DNA from: Mesobacillus campisalis
Lineage (GTDB): Bacteria > Bacillota > Bacilli > Bacillales > Cytobacillaceae
Reading direction: 5' to 3'
DNA: 64,000 nucleotides
Assembly (NCBI RefSeq): GCF_000986785.1
Contig: NZ_LAYY01000001.1
Span: forward strand, 1-64,000
Shown in pieces: positions 1-8,353 of this stretch. The position numbers and the translations under genes were made by a program. The notes under the pieces were generated by a model. The model saw only the letters and a program-made list of their open reading frames with translations, was not told the origin of the DNA and did no database searches. Every line of letters begins with the position of its first letter. The stretch's first letter is position 1.

Positions 1-27
1 AAAAAACACTTCCTTGAGGAAGTGTTT
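1..27 (-). terminator. Rho-independent terminator
   Basis: A perfect 10-bp stem (AAACACTTCC at 4-13 and GGAAGTGTTT at 18-27) with a 4-nt loop is followed, on the minus strand, by a T run. It overlaps the stop codon of the regulator gene that ends at 26, so it terminates that gene. Confidence 0.85.
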
Positions 28-943
28 AAGCATGCTTTGAATACTTTATTTTCATGATAAGATCCTGTTCATAATTGCCAAACTTTGAACCGAACAAGTT
101 GATGCCGCCAGCATTTACTGCATCTTTCTTCACACCTATTTTCAGGGAAATATAAGGTTTCTCGAGCAGCTTCAGCTGATCGATGGTCATATCGGAGATT
201 TTATAGCCATCAATAAAGCTTCCTTCTCGGTTCACTTTCCATTTCTTTAAAAGGCCATACTGGGTATTATGGGTTTCCCACCAGCTTGGAGTTAAAAACC
301 CTCTTTCCCCCCCGAAATCACCCGGTGAGGTCCAGTCCCCCAGCTCTTCTTCATTAATCCAGCAGCTGATGTCAGACGGCCAGTCCACTTTGTGGTAAGG
401 TGCTTCCGAGCACAGTTCCAGGGAAAAGCTCAGTTCTTCAACGCTGACCCCATACGGAATTCGATTGGGAAAATGATATTCCACAAAACCGGAACGGAAC
501 CAAATTAACTGGGCACTTTTTCTTTCAGGCTCATAAAAAGAACGCGGGTCATCAATCATATGAATGATCTCCCCATCCCCCACAAGGCCGCATGATGGCT
601 CGACCTCACAGGTGACATACTCCCCGATTCCCATCTCAAATGTAATACAATCTTCGCTTTTTGGTTTTTGTTCTTCCAAATTGATGATAACCCTGTCATA
701 TAATTTTGTATTGATTTTTTGGCTGCCCCGGCCCGGCACCATTTCTGTTGCAATCAAACCCGCTTCTTCAAGCTTTTTTACGTTGGCAGCTGCAGTGGAG
801 AATGGAACATTCAGTCTTTCCGCCAATTCATTGACGTTTTTCGGTCCTTCTGTAAGGATTTTCACGATTTCCATCCGTTGTTCATTTGCCAGTGTTTTAC
901 AAATTTCCAGTGCTTCATGCAACGTCAGTTGTAATGTTCTCAC
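26..943 (-). CDS. ArsR-like winged-helix transcriptional regulator (COG4189 type)
   Basis: The 305-residue protein has an N-terminal ArsR/HTH_20-type winged helix (about residues 8-80). Its recognition region reads NELAERLNVPFSTAAANVKK and a wing follows. A C-terminal domain of about 210 residues, with no enzyme motif I recognise, probably senses a ligand or dimerises. This layout matches the COG4189 family of predicted regulators, which is much longer than metal-sensing ArsR proteins and lacks their clustered metal ligands. The start is GTG at 941-943. The gene stands alone, divergent from the HAD gene, with its own terminator. The promoter region contains a possible inverted repeat at 969-1005. 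The target genes are unknown. Confidence 0.75.
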   Translation of the reverse strand: MRTLQLTLHEALEICKTLANEQRMEIVKILTEGPKNVNELAERLNVPFSTAAANVKKLEEAGLIATEMVPGRGSQKINTKLYDRVIINLEEQKPKSEDCITFEMGIGEYVTCEVEPSCGLVGDGEIIHMIDDPRSFYEPERKSAQLIWFRSGFVEYHFPNRIPYGVSVEELSFSLELCSEAPYHKVDWPSDISCWINEEELGDWTSPGDFGGERGFLTPSWWETHNTQYGLLKKWKVNREGSFIDGYKISDMTIDQLKLLEKPYISLKIGVKKDAVNAGGINLFGSKFGNYEQDLIMKIKYSKHA

Positions 944-968
944 ATATTCCCCTACTTTATTACAATTT

Positions 969-1005
969 TTATCGTTATAAAGATTATCTTAAATTCGCAC
1001 GATAA
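969..1005. promoter_or_regulatory. Possible operator: inverted repeat TTATCGT-N23-ACGATAA
   Basis: Two 7-nt arms (969-975 and 999-1005) flank 23 nt directly upstream of the GTG start of the winged-helix regulator. The position suits autoregulation, but the spacing is long and I see no second copy in the window. Inference only. Confidence 0.25.
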
Positions 1006-1130
1006 TGTCAAGCTGCATTGATGCCCTATCATTTCCCTCATTAAAAAGCATACACTCCATAAGAAAATGAATTACACCTTTTAATAAAGGGGTAAAGAAT
1101 AATCATAAATACAAAATCAAGAGGAGTTTG

Positions 1131-1922
1131 ATGATGGCTTTTTATATGTTTGATGTGGACGGAGTATTAACGGATGAACTGGCACGGCCTGACGATGAGG
1201 TTCTTCGGTTAATTGAGAAGCTGAACGAACAGGAAGAGCAGCTGGCTTTCATAACCGGCCGCTCCCGCCAATGGCTGGCGGAGAGTGTATTCACAAAAAT
1301 TGATCCCTCCCAGGACTGGTCGGACCTATATTGTGTGGCAGAACATGGAGCCATTAAAGGAAAAGGACTCAACATAGAAACATGGAAGCTTGACCAGGAA
1401 TTTGTCATCCCTGACGAAATAAAGGACGAACTCTATAAAGTCAGCGAGAACCAGGAGTTTAAGGGTCTGATAGAATGGGATGATACAAAAGAATCAATGG
1501 GAACAGTCGAATCGGTCCATGGAGAAGCTGGGGACGACGTTCATCTTGAAAAAACAAGAGAAGCGTTGAGAAAGTACGCAGAAAAAGCCGGAGAGATTGC
1601 CGGAAAGCATAATAAAAAGGTTGTGGTCTCCACTTATGGGGTCGATGTCACCCCGCCGAACCTGTCGAAGAAAATTGGTGCCAAATGGGTACTCGCTGAA
1701 ATTTCATTTGAACAGCAGCCTGTGTATGTGTTTGGAGACAGCAAAAGCGACCTTGTAATGGCGGAAACAGCAATAGATTGCGGCGCAAAGGAGGTCACCT
1801 TCTTTTGGGTTGGAGATGGCGGGATTCCAAAGGGCGGTACGCACGAAATACAATCAAAACATTCGACTGAGCCATTCGCCGCCGGAACTAAAGAATTCTT
1901 GAAAAAACTTTTATCAAATTAA
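1131..1922 (+). CDS. HAD-superfamily phosphatase (Cof/phosphomannomutase-like)
   Basis: This is a soluble HAD hydrolase of about 263 residues. Motif I is FDVDGVLTD, with the nucleophile and acid/base Asp at the extreme N-terminus. Motif II is the Thr of FITGRSRQWL. Motif IV is FGDSKSDLVMAE near residue 203. The insert between motifs II and IV points to a type IIB cap as in phosphosugar phosphatases, so the substrate is probably a sugar phosphate, but I cannot name it. The ribosome binding site GAGGAG (1121-1126) precedes two in-frame ATGs at 1131 and 1134. Either could be used. The gene is monocistronic or read together with the IDEAL gene 60 nt downstream. Confidence 0.75.
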   Translation: MMAFYMFDVDGVLTDELARPDDEVLRLIEKLNEQEEQLAFITGRSRQWLAESVFTKIDPSQDWSDLYCVAEHGAIKGKGLNIETWKLDQEFVIPDEIKDELYKVSENQEFKGLIEWDDTKESMGTVESVHGEAGDDVHLEKTREALRKYAEKAGEIAGKHNKKVVVSTYGVDVTPPNLSKKIGAKWVLAEISFEQQPVYVFGDSKSDLVMAETAIDCGAKEVTFFWVGDGGIPKGGTHEIQSKHSTEPFAAGTKEFLKKLLSN

Positions 1923-1982
1923 ATAGATTGAATATTTTTAAAATGATGAGTATAATAGAAAAAAGGTCAAGGAGTGATAGGG

Positions 1983-2177
1983 ATGGATGAAAAGACACTT
2001 TATTTGCCGCAGCCTGAGGGAAGCATTGCCGATTCATTGGTAGCTGAAATGGTGTTAGAAAAAGCCCTGCTTAAGTTCCGTAAAGAGAAAATCCAACAGC
2101 AAATCGACCAGGCCTTATCAGAGAAAAACAAAGAAGAGTTTATGCGACTTACGGAAAAATTAAAGACTATCTCCTAA
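1983..2177 (+). CDS. IDEAL domain protein
   Basis: This small protein (64 residues) consists mostly of an IDEAL domain, named after its signature, here read as IDQAL inside EKIQQQIDQALSEKNKEEF. It is an all-helical motif of about 40 residues found at the end of YpiB-like proteins or alone in Bacillales. Its function is unknown; a role in protein-protein contacts is usually assumed. The start was set at ATG 1983 because AAGGAG lies 8 nt upstream; an in-frame GTG at 1974 overlaps that ribosome binding site. A strong terminator follows at 2200-2238. Confidence 0.8.
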   Translation: MDEKTLYLPQPEGSIADSLVAEMVLEKALLKFRKEKIQQQIDQALSEKNKEEFMRLTEKLKTIS

Positions 2178-2199
2178 AAGTAAAATATTTTCAAGCGCC

Positions 2200-2238
2200 G
2201 GAGCCTATTCCAATCCCCTGGAATGGGCTCCTTTATTT
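2200..2238 (+). terminator. Rho-independent terminator
   Basis: GGAGCCTATTCC (2200-2211) pairs imperfectly with GGAATGGGCTCC (2220-2231), followed by TTTATTTA. It ends the HAD/IDEAL transcription unit. Confidence 0.8.
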
Positions 2239-2323
2239 ATTATCCAACTCTTTTGATTGGAGTTCACATCGATACTTGTTTATAATTGTGAACCAAGAAA
2301 AGCCGGGGAGTGAACAGGCACCA

Positions 2324-3280
2324 ATGATCACATTCAATCATGTAACAAAAAGCTATTCTCAGGGGACCAAGGCTGTTGATTCCATCTCTTTCGAAATCAA
2401 AAAAGGGGAATTTTTTGTCCTGATCGGACCAAGCGGCTGCGGAAAAACCACTTCTTTAAAAATGATTAATCGCCTGATTCCATTATCAGATGGAACCATT
2501 TATATCAATGGAAAGAGAATTTCTGATTATGAAGTCAACGAATTGCGCTGGAATATTGGCTATGTGCTCCAGCAAATTGCATTGTTTCCCCATATGACAA
2601 TAGAAGAAAATATTGCGGTGGTTCCCGAAATGAAGGGCTGGAGTGCGGAAAAAATCAAAACCCGTGTGACCGAGCTTTTGGAAATGGTCGGCCTTGACCC
2701 TGACACCTACCGAAACCGGAAACCGAGCCAGCTTTCAGGCGGTGAACAGCAGCGGGTTGGCGTCATCAGGGCCCTTGCTGCAGACCCGGATATCATCCTG
2801 ATGGACGAGCCATTCAGCGCGCTTGACCCTATCAGCCGCGAGAAACTGCAGGACGACATCATCCATTTGCAAAAAACGATTCGAAAAACGATTGTCTTTG
2901 TCACACATGATATGCAGGAAGCCATCAAGCTGGCGGACCGCATTTGCCTTATGAAAGACGGGAAAATTGTCCAGCTTGGGACTCCCGAAGAAATCATGAA
3001 CCATCCTGCCAATGACTTTGTTCGCGACTTTGTCGGTTCGAAAAAGTCCGGGGGCGATTTCAACCTGGAGGAATTCCTAAGACCGTTGGATGAACAAGAC
3101 CGTTCCCCTGCTGCCATCCTCCCTGCCACTGCAAGTTTGGAAGAAGTAGCAAGGCAGCTATCCACCTATGAAGAGCTGCATGTCGAAAAAAACGGCCAGA
3201 TCATTGGCATGGTCAATCGGCAAATGATTGTCCAATATTTTTCACAGCACCTGGAGGAAAGAGGGACCTCTCATGTATAA
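2324..3280 (+). CDS. egtV: ABC transporter ATPase, osmoprotectant/ergothioneine type (EgtV/OpuCA-like)
   Basis: ATP-binding subunit of a quaternary-amine-type importer. It shows Walker A GPSGCGKTTS, a Q-loop (VLQQIALFPHMT), signature LSGGEQQRVG, Walker B IILMDEP and the switch His in FVTHDMQEA. A C-terminal tail of about 60 residues resembles a single CBS repeat (EEVARQLSTYEELHVEKNG), shorter than the two-CBS tail of OpuCA. The start at ATG 2324 (MITFNHVTKSY) follows the family; upstream in-frame TTG/GTG codons exist. The next gene overlaps its end by 8 nt, so the two are translationally coupled. The partner is a permease fused to a binding domain, the arrangement described for ergothioneine importer EgtUV. 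Choline or glycine betaine remain alternatives. The transporter class is certain, the substrate is not. Confidence 0.8.
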   Translation: MITFNHVTKSYSQGTKAVDSISFEIKKGEFFVLIGPSGCGKTTSLKMINRLIPLSDGTIYINGKRISDYEVNELRWNIGYVLQQIALFPHMTIEENIAVVPEMKGWSAEKIKTRVTELLEMVGLDPDTYRNRKPSQLSGGEQQRVGVIRALAADPDIILMDEPFSALDPISREKLQDDIIHLQKTIRKTIVFVTHDMQEAIKLADRICLMKDGKIVQLGTPEEIMNHPANDFVRDFVGSKKSGGDFNLEEFLRPLDEQDRSPAAILPATASLEEVARQLSTYEELHVEKNGQIIGMVNRQMIVQYFSQHLEERGTSHV

Positions 3281-4790
3281 CATCATGGAAGTTTTTCAGA
3301 ATCGGCAGGATCAACTATTTCAGGCTTTGTTCGAGCATATTCAAATTTCATTTGCGGCTCTCTTGTTTGCAGTGCTAATCGCCATTCCGCTTGGCATTTA
3401 TTTAACACGAAAAAAGAAAATGGCCGAGGGCATCATCGGCACCACGGCCGTGCTGCAGACCATCCCTTCCCTCGCGCTGCTAGGTCTTTTCATTCCATTA
3501 TTTGGAATCGGGAAAATCCCTGCAATCATCGCCCTTGTCATCTATGCGCTCCTGCCGATTCTCCGGAATACATATACAGGCATCAAGGAAGTGGATCCGT
3601 CATTGATCGAAGCGGCGATGGCGATGGGAATGAATACACGCAGGAGGCTGCTTAAGGTGGAATTGCCGCTGGCAATGCCTGTCATCATGGCCGGCATCCG
3701 CACAGCGATGGTGCTGATTGTCGGAACAGCAACCATTGCCGCCCTAATCGGTGCTGGCGGTTTGGGTGATATTATTCTTTTGGGAATTGACCGGAATAAT
3801 ACATCGCTCATAATCCTCGGAGCAATTCCAGCCGCGCTTTTGGCCATTGTCTTTGACCTCCTTCTGCGTAAACTGGAGAAGCTCAGCTACAGGCAGTCGC
3901 TGATGACCATTTCCGCCATTGCTGTACTCGCTCTGGCCATCACTATCGGCCCCAGCCTGTTTAAAGGCCAGGATGAAACCATCGTGATTGGTGGAAAGCT
4001 TGGCACAGAGCCCGAGATTTTAATCAATATGTATAAATTAATGATAGAAGAAGAAACAGATTTGAAAGTTGAATTAAAACCCAGTCTGGGAAAAACCTCC
4101 TTCCTGTTCAATGCACTGCAAACAGAAAGCATAGATATTTACCCTGAATTTACCGGAACCGCAATCTCACAATTCTTAAACACAACAGCAGTAAGCAATG
4201 ACCGGCAGGAAGTGTACAAACAGGCTAGGGACGGCCTGGCCAAACAGTTTGATTTAGCGCTGCTGAATCCGATGCAATTTAACAATACGTATGCCCTAGC
4301 CGTGCCAGCGGCTTTTGCCCAGGAGCACCAGCTAGAAACCATCTCCGATCTCCACGCGGTGGAAAACCAGATAAAAGCCGGATTTACACTGGAGTTTTCC
4401 GACCGGGAAGATGGGTACCTTGGCATCAAGAAATTATATGGCCTTGAGTTTCCAAGCTTGGCCACAATGGAGCCCAAGCTGCGCTACACAGCGGTCGAGC
4501 AAGGGGAAATCAACCTTATGGACGCCTATTCCACCGACAGCGAAATCAGGCGGTACAATTTAAAAGTACTTGAAGATGACAAGGAACTTTTCCCTCCCTA
4601 CCAGGGAGCACCGCTGCTGAGGGCGGAAACCGCCGAAGAATATCCGGAACTCGTTGATGCACTCAATCAGCTGGAAGGAAAAATCACGGATGACGAGATG
4701 CGCGAGATGAACTACCAGGTAGCAGTGGAAGGAAGAAGTGCCGAGGAAGTTGCCATGGAGTACCTAAAGAGCGAAGGATTGGTGGATTAA
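3273..4790 (+). CDS. egtU: ABC transporter permease fused to substrate-binding domain (EgtU-like)
   Basis: A single 505-residue chain. An OpuCB-type permease (about residues 1-215) carries five to six membrane spans and the coupling motif EAAMAMGMNTRRRLLKVELP. After a final span comes an extracellular type II binding domain (about 230-505) with GGKLGTEPEILINMYK, DIYPEFTGTA, LEFSDREDGYLG and LFPPYQGAPLL. From memory this domain is close to the pneumococcal EgtU binding domain, and more distant from OpuCC of Bacillus subtilis, which is a separate lipoprotein. I therefore favour ergothioneine over choline/betaine; this is an inference. The start ATG 3273 overlaps the ATPase gene and is preceded by GAGGAAAGAGGG. 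A terminator follows. Confidence 0.75.
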   Translation: MYNIMEVFQNRQDQLFQALFEHIQISFAALLFAVLIAIPLGIYLTRKKKMAEGIIGTTAVLQTIPSLALLGLFIPLFGIGKIPAIIALVIYALLPILRNTYTGIKEVDPSLIEAAMAMGMNTRRRLLKVELPLAMPVIMAGIRTAMVLIVGTATIAALIGAGGLGDIILLGIDRNNTSLIILGAIPAALLAIVFDLLLRKLEKLSYRQSLMTISAIAVLALAITIGPSLFKGQDETIVIGGKLGTEPEILINMYKLMIEEETDLKVELKPSLGKTSFLFNALQTESIDIYPEFTGTAISQFLNTTAVSNDRQEVYKQARDGLAKQFDLALLNPMQFNNTYALAVPAAFAQEHQLETISDLHAVENQIKAGFTLEFSDREDGYLGIKKLYGLEFPSLATMEPKLRYTAVEQGEINLMDAYSTDSEIRRYNLKVLEDDKELFPPYQGAPLLRAETAEEYPELVDALNQLEGKITDDEMREMNYQVAVEGRSAEEVAMEYLKSEGLVD

Positions 4791-4795
4791 TCTTC

Positions 4796-4824
4796 AGGCC
4801 GGTTCTTTTACAGAACCGGCCTTC
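4796..4824 (+). terminator. Rho-independent terminator
   Basis: An 11-bp perfect stem, AGGCCGGTTCT (4796-4806) and AGAACCGGCCT (4812-4822), with a weak T tail, ends the two-gene transporter operon. Confidence 0.75.
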
Positions 4825-4875
4825 ATCTATTCTGGAATTATAAAGCAAAAGCAGTTTTATAAGAGGGGTGAAACA

Positions 4876-5730
4876 ATGAATTCACTTATCGAAAGTATGC
4901 GTACCCGGCAATCTGTCAGAACGTATGAAACTCAGAAGCTTTCGGAACATGACCTTGCCCAAATTAATGCCTATATCACGGAGGAACAAAATCTGGTTGG
5001 CCCGTTTGGCGGCAAAGGAAAAATTGACTTTGTACTAATCAAAAATAATGTAACAGACAAAGGCATCAAGCTGGGAACCTACGGATTTATTAAAAATCCT
5101 CAAGGCTACCTGGTGGGTTCGGCGAAGAATGAGAAATATGCCCTTGTGGAATATGCCTACATTTTCCATCGTGCTATTTTATATGCGGTCCAGCTGGGGC
5201 TGGGCACCTGCTGGATGGGCGGAACCTTTAACAGGAATTCATTTGAAAAAGAAATTGTATTAGGAGAAGATGAATTCATTCCCTGCGTGACACCGCTTGG
5301 CTACCCCAAAGGAAAACAGCGAGTCTTTGACAGGGCACTGAGGATGGTCGTCAAAGCAGACAATAAAAAACCTTGGGACCAGCTTTTTTACAATGGAACG
5401 TTTGAAAAACCATTACCAAAAGAGATTGCCGGAGGGCTGGAGGTTCCGATTGAAATGGTGCGGCTCGGTCCTTCTGCATCCAACAAACAGCCTTGGAGGC
5501 TGCTCCTGTCAGAGGACCAAAAATCATGCCATTTTTATATCGAACATACCCCCAACTACAGCTCAGGCTTGGGTTACGATATGCAGCTGCTCGATATGGG
5601 GATTGCGATGTGCCAGTTCGAACTGGCTTGCATGGAGCTTGGTATCGCCGGGAAATGGCTGATTGAAGACCCGCAATTGGCATTTATAAGCGGGAACACT
5701 GAGTATATCGTCAGCTGGAAAATGGCTTAA
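4876..5730 (+). CDS. Putative TM1586-type nitroreductase
   Basis: The 284-residue soluble flavoprotein starts MNSLIESMRTRQSVRTYE, the FMN-phosphate-binding Arg/Ser stretch of nitroreductases. Unlike classical dimeric NfsA/NfsB enzymes it contains two related halves in one chain: the second half has RLGPSASNKQPWRLLL (about residue 195). This matches the putative TM nitroreductase family (PF14512). The likely reaction is NAD(P)H-dependent reduction of nitro or quinone compounds; the substrate is unknown. The ribosome binding site AAGAGGGGTG lies just upstream. The gene stands alone and converges on the nitronate monooxygenase gene, sharing a bidirectional terminator with it. Confidence 0.75.
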   Translation: MNSLIESMRTRQSVRTYETQKLSEHDLAQINAYITEEQNLVGPFGGKGKIDFVLIKNNVTDKGIKLGTYGFIKNPQGYLVGSAKNEKYALVEYAYIFHRAILYAVQLGLGTCWMGGTFNRNSFEKEIVLGEDEFIPCVTPLGYPKGKQRVFDRALRMVVKADNKKPWDQLFYNGTFEKPLPKEIAGGLEVPIEMVRLGPSASNKQPWRLLLSEDQKSCHFYIEHTPNYSSGLGYDMQLLDMGIAMCQFELACMELGIAGKWLIEDPQLAFISGNTEYIVSWKMA

Positions 5731-5732
5731 AA

Positions 5733-5763
5733 AAATCCGTCCGGGTTGCCGGACGGATTTCTT
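5733..5763. terminator. Bidirectional Rho-independent terminator
   Basis: AAATCCGTCCG (5733-5743) and CGGACGGATTT (5750-5760) form a perfect 11-bp stem flanked by A and T runs on both sides. It serves the convergent nitroreductase and nitronate monooxygenase genes. Confidence 0.85.
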
Positions 5764-5766
5764 TGC

Positions 5767-6747
5767 TTATACAGCGGCAAATGCCTGGCTGGTTTTAATC
5801 AGGTTTTCCCTTGCTGCATTATACTCGGTGCGGAGTTTCTCTACATAATCTGCTGTACTGCTTACTTCTTTAATTGCGCCAATCCCCTGGCCGCTTCCCC
5901 AAATATCCTTCCATGCCTTTGCCTTGCTCTCTCCGCCAAAGTTCATGGAGGATGGATCACTTGAAGGAAGAGCTTCAGGATCCAGGCCTGCTTTGCGAAT
6001 GGAGGAAGCGAGGTAATTTCCATGCACTCCTGTGAAAAGATTGCTGTAAACAATGTCATCCGATGTGCTGTCAACAATCGCTTGCTTGTACTCTTCCACT
6101 GCTCGTGCTTCGTGGGTCGCAATGAATGGCGAGCCGATGTAGCCGAAATCCGCACCCATAGCTTGTGCGGCGAGAACCGCGCTGCCAGTCGCAATCGAGC
6201 CAGACAAGGCAAGCGGTCCATCGAACCATTGGCGGATTTCCTGGATCAGCGCAAATGGGCTCTTGTCGCCGGCATGGCCGCCTGCACCGGCGGCGACGGC
6301 AACTAGCCCGTCCGCTCCCTTTTCAATCGCCTTGTGAGCGAACTTGTTGTTGATCACATCATGTAAAACGACGGCGCCATAACTGTGCGCAGCGACATTG
6401 ATTTCCTCTCTTGCGCCAAGGGACGAGATGATAATCGGCACTTTGTACTTGATGCACATTTCCATATCGTGTTCGAGACGGTCATTCGATTTATGGACGA
6501 TCTGGTTGATGGCGAATGGTGCGGCTGGCCGATCCGGATTTTTGGCATCGTAAGCAGCGAGCTCTTCAGTAATTTCTGCAAGCCATTCATCCAGCTGCGA
6601 AGCCGGCCTGGCATTCAGGGCTGGCATGGACCCGACTATTCCCGCTTTGCACTGCTCAATGACCAATCTTGGATTGCTGATAATAAACATTGGCGCTGCA
6701 ATAACCGGGATGCTCATGCCCTTAAAAACAGACGGAACTTTTGACAT
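5767..6747 (-). CDS. Nitronate monooxygenase (2-nitropropane dioxygenase family)
   Basis: This is an FMN-dependent TIM barrel of 326 residues. It begins with the family pattern PVIAAPMFIISNPRLV (FMN binding), and has AINQIVHKSNDR, VAVAAGAGGHAG around residue 155 (the GAGGHxG motif with the catalytic His) and ALSGSIATGSAVLAAQAMGAD (phosphate binding). It oxidises alkyl nitronates such as propionate-3-nitronate, which detoxifies plant or fungal nitro toxins. Its pairing with a convergent nitroreductase suggests a small nitro-compound detoxification neighbourhood, though the two genes are not co-transcribed. Start is ATG at 6747. Confidence 0.85.
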   Translation of the reverse strand: MSKVPSVFKGMSIPVIAAPMFIISNPRLVIEQCKAGIVGSMPALNARPASQLDEWLAEITEELAAYDAKNPDRPAAPFAINQIVHKSNDRLEHDMEMCIKYKVPIIISSLGAREEINVAAHSYGAVVLHDVINNKFAHKAIEKGADGLVAVAAGAGGHAGDKSPFALIQEIRQWFDGPLALSGSIATGSAVLAAQAMGADFGYIGSPFIATHEARAVEEYKQAIVDSTSDDIVYSNLFTGVHGNYLASSIRKAGLDPEALPSSDPSSMNFGGESKAKAWKDIWGSGQGIGAIKEVSSTADYVEKLRTEYNAARENLIKTSQAFAAV

Positions 6748-7001
6748 ATGTACGATTCTCCCCCATTCATCTTCCCAATTGTAAGCGTTGACATATTTTA
6801 AACTTACAGCAGTTCCCAGGGATGCGTCAAGTCTTTATTCTGAAATTATAAAGAAGTGAAATAATTCATTGGAAATATCTTATTAATGTAGCTAAAGAAT
6901 TATGTTGATAAACTCATTTCATGTCTGGCCTGTGTATATTTTCTTATGACTTCCCCAAACTAACGAAGGAATGAAACTTCAATGGAAATGGGGCATACGA
7001 C

Positions 7002-7133
7002 ATGGATGAAAGAAAAGCAAGCTACCCGAACGTACAGCTAAAAGGAAAAAGGAACAATCAAAAAGGCGAAACCGACTCGGAAGTGCTGCGTTACGGCCAA
7101 AAAGGACCAGGGCAGAACAGCAAAAGCCAGTAA
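7002..7133 (+). CDS. Small hydrophilic protein (43 aa), unknown
   Basis: An ATG-started ORF of 43 codons reads MDERKASYPNVQLKGKRNNQ... and ends GQNSKSQ. It is rich in Lys, Gln, Asn and Gly and has no Cys and no hydrophobic segment. A GGGG sequence sits 8 nt upstream of the ATG. A good terminator begins 7 nt after the stop codon, which is the main reason to believe it is expressed. The composition resembles minor small acid-soluble spore proteins, but I recognise no specific family. Confidence 0.5.
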   Translation: MDERKASYPNVQLKGKRNNQKGETDSEVLRYGQKGPGQNSKSQ

Positions 7134-7140
7134 CAATGAA

Positions 7141-7167
7141 AAAGGCAGCTAAAAACTGCCTTTTTTG
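7141..7167 (+). terminator. Rho-independent terminator
   Basis: AAAGGCAG (7141-7148) and CTGCCTTT (7156-7163) form an 8-bp stem followed by T residues, directly downstream of the 43-codon ORF. Confidence 0.8.
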
Positions 7168-7230
7168 GGTTTATAAACGTAATTTGTTACAAAAATGCCC
7201 GTTCATATACCTGGTAAGGGTACTTTGCAG

Positions 7231-7372
7231 GAATAAAATCGCAAAATTGAGATTTTATTCCCCCTAAGCTCTGATTTATTCCCCCTAAGAAGCCATTTAT
7301 TCCCCTAAGGACTGCTATATTCCCCCTACAGGGAAAAAAGCCCCTCGCACACCGGTTTTATTCCCCCTTCAG
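7231..7372. repeat. Tandem array, about 21-bp period, TTTATTCCCCCTAA unit
   Basis: The ATTCCCC core recurs at 7257, 7278, 7299, 7319 and 7360, so spacings are 21, 21, 20 and 41 (two units). The array starts with an inverted repeat GAATAAAATC / GATTTTATTC (7231-7240 and 7251-7260). The last unit runs into the coding end of the EcsC gene and encodes its final residues KGE and stop. Intervening 8-nt stretches differ between units. Function unknown. Confidence 0.8.
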
Positions 7373-8155
7373 CCGTTCCAATATCCTTCTCTTCTGGTAC
7401 AGCATGGTCCCAGTCTCAGCCAGGTCGCTGACCATTGACCGGTTTGCGAATGCCCCAAAGAGGATTCCTGCGATAGGCACCATCTGCAGAAGCTTCTTCC
7501 ATCCAAACTGCTCGGTGAAGGTAATGGTTACTTCGCGCCAGCCTTGCAGCTGTGATAGGATTTCCCGGGATCCCCTTTCACTGTTGTCGAATTGGGACAG
7601 TTCATTCAGGATTGCCTGCTTGCCGACCACATCAGCGGATGAAAACTGTAAACATTTGATGATAAACACTCTTTCGCGCTTATCCTTCGGGTCATAGCCG
7701 TGGATGATGGCAATATCCTGAAGCGTTTTTAACGAAAGTCCCAATATAGCAGGAATATCGATCGCGAGCGTAAAAATGCCGCCAATTCCTGTACTGGCAC
7801 CTTGTATGGCAGCGGCCTTCTTCCGCTGTGCGGCCAGGTCAAGGGAAGATTGTTTCATCACCTCAATCGGGATGTCCTGCAAATCCTCCAGTTGGCCAAT
7901 AACCCTGCCTGTCTTCTTTTCAATAAATCGAAAAACATTTTTCTCATTGGATAAATATTGCCCTCCGGATTGAAGATAACTTCCAAGCTCGTCCAGCAGG
8001 TTTCCGATTTTGTCCTGGACAAATTTCGGAGTCAACTTATCGAGCATCTTGAAAGGAAGCCGGGTGAGACGTTCCCAAAACCAAAGTCCTTTCTGGTCTT
8101 TTTCCCATTTCTCAATTTTTTTCAGCTCCGCTAATAATTGTTCGTTTGATTCCAA
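7358..8155 (-). CDS. EcsC family protein
   Basis: The 265-residue protein belongs to the EcsC family (PF12787) by its long helical N-terminus followed by AAIQGASTGIGGIFTLAIDIPAIL (about residues 115-138) and a second hydrophobic stretch, MVPIAGILFGAFANRSMV, near 230. These Gly-rich hydrophobic segments probably contact membrane, although there is no signal peptide. The family is named after the third gene of the Bacillus ecs ABC transporter locus; its biochemical role is not known. Its stop codon lies within the last unit of the 21-bp array, so the repeat supplies the C-terminal codons. Confidence 0.8.
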   Translation of the reverse strand: MESNEQLLAELKKIEKWEKDQKGLWFWERLTRLPFKMLDKLTPKFVQDKIGNLLDELGSYLQSGGQYLSNEKNVFRFIEKKTGRVIGQLEDLQDIPIEVMKQSSLDLAAQRKKAAAIQGASTGIGGIFTLAIDIPAILGLSLKTLQDIAIIHGYDPKDKRERVFIIKCLQFSSADVVGKQAILNELSQFDNSERGSREILSQLQGWREVTITFTEQFGWKKLLQMVPIAGILFGAFANRSMVSDLAETGTMLYQKRRILERLKGE

Positions 8156-8353
8156 CCCTTATCCCCCGCCCGTCCTTTTTTATTCCTATTATTAACGACT
8201 CAGCTCATGTGAAAGTTTCAAGTTTTTAGTTGAACTCTTACATTATAAAAAAAATCCTGGGGAGGAACAATCTCCTGCCTTCAAGCACATTGCGTGTTAA
8301 ACCTGCGGGTAAACGTTATACTAAAGAAGAAATTGTACTTGGAGGGATTTTGT

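Noticed and set aside
3228-3272. Upstream extension of the EgtU-like permease to 3228
   Set aside because: It would lie wholly inside the ATPase gene and add residues not seen in the family. ATG 3273 has a good ribosome binding site.
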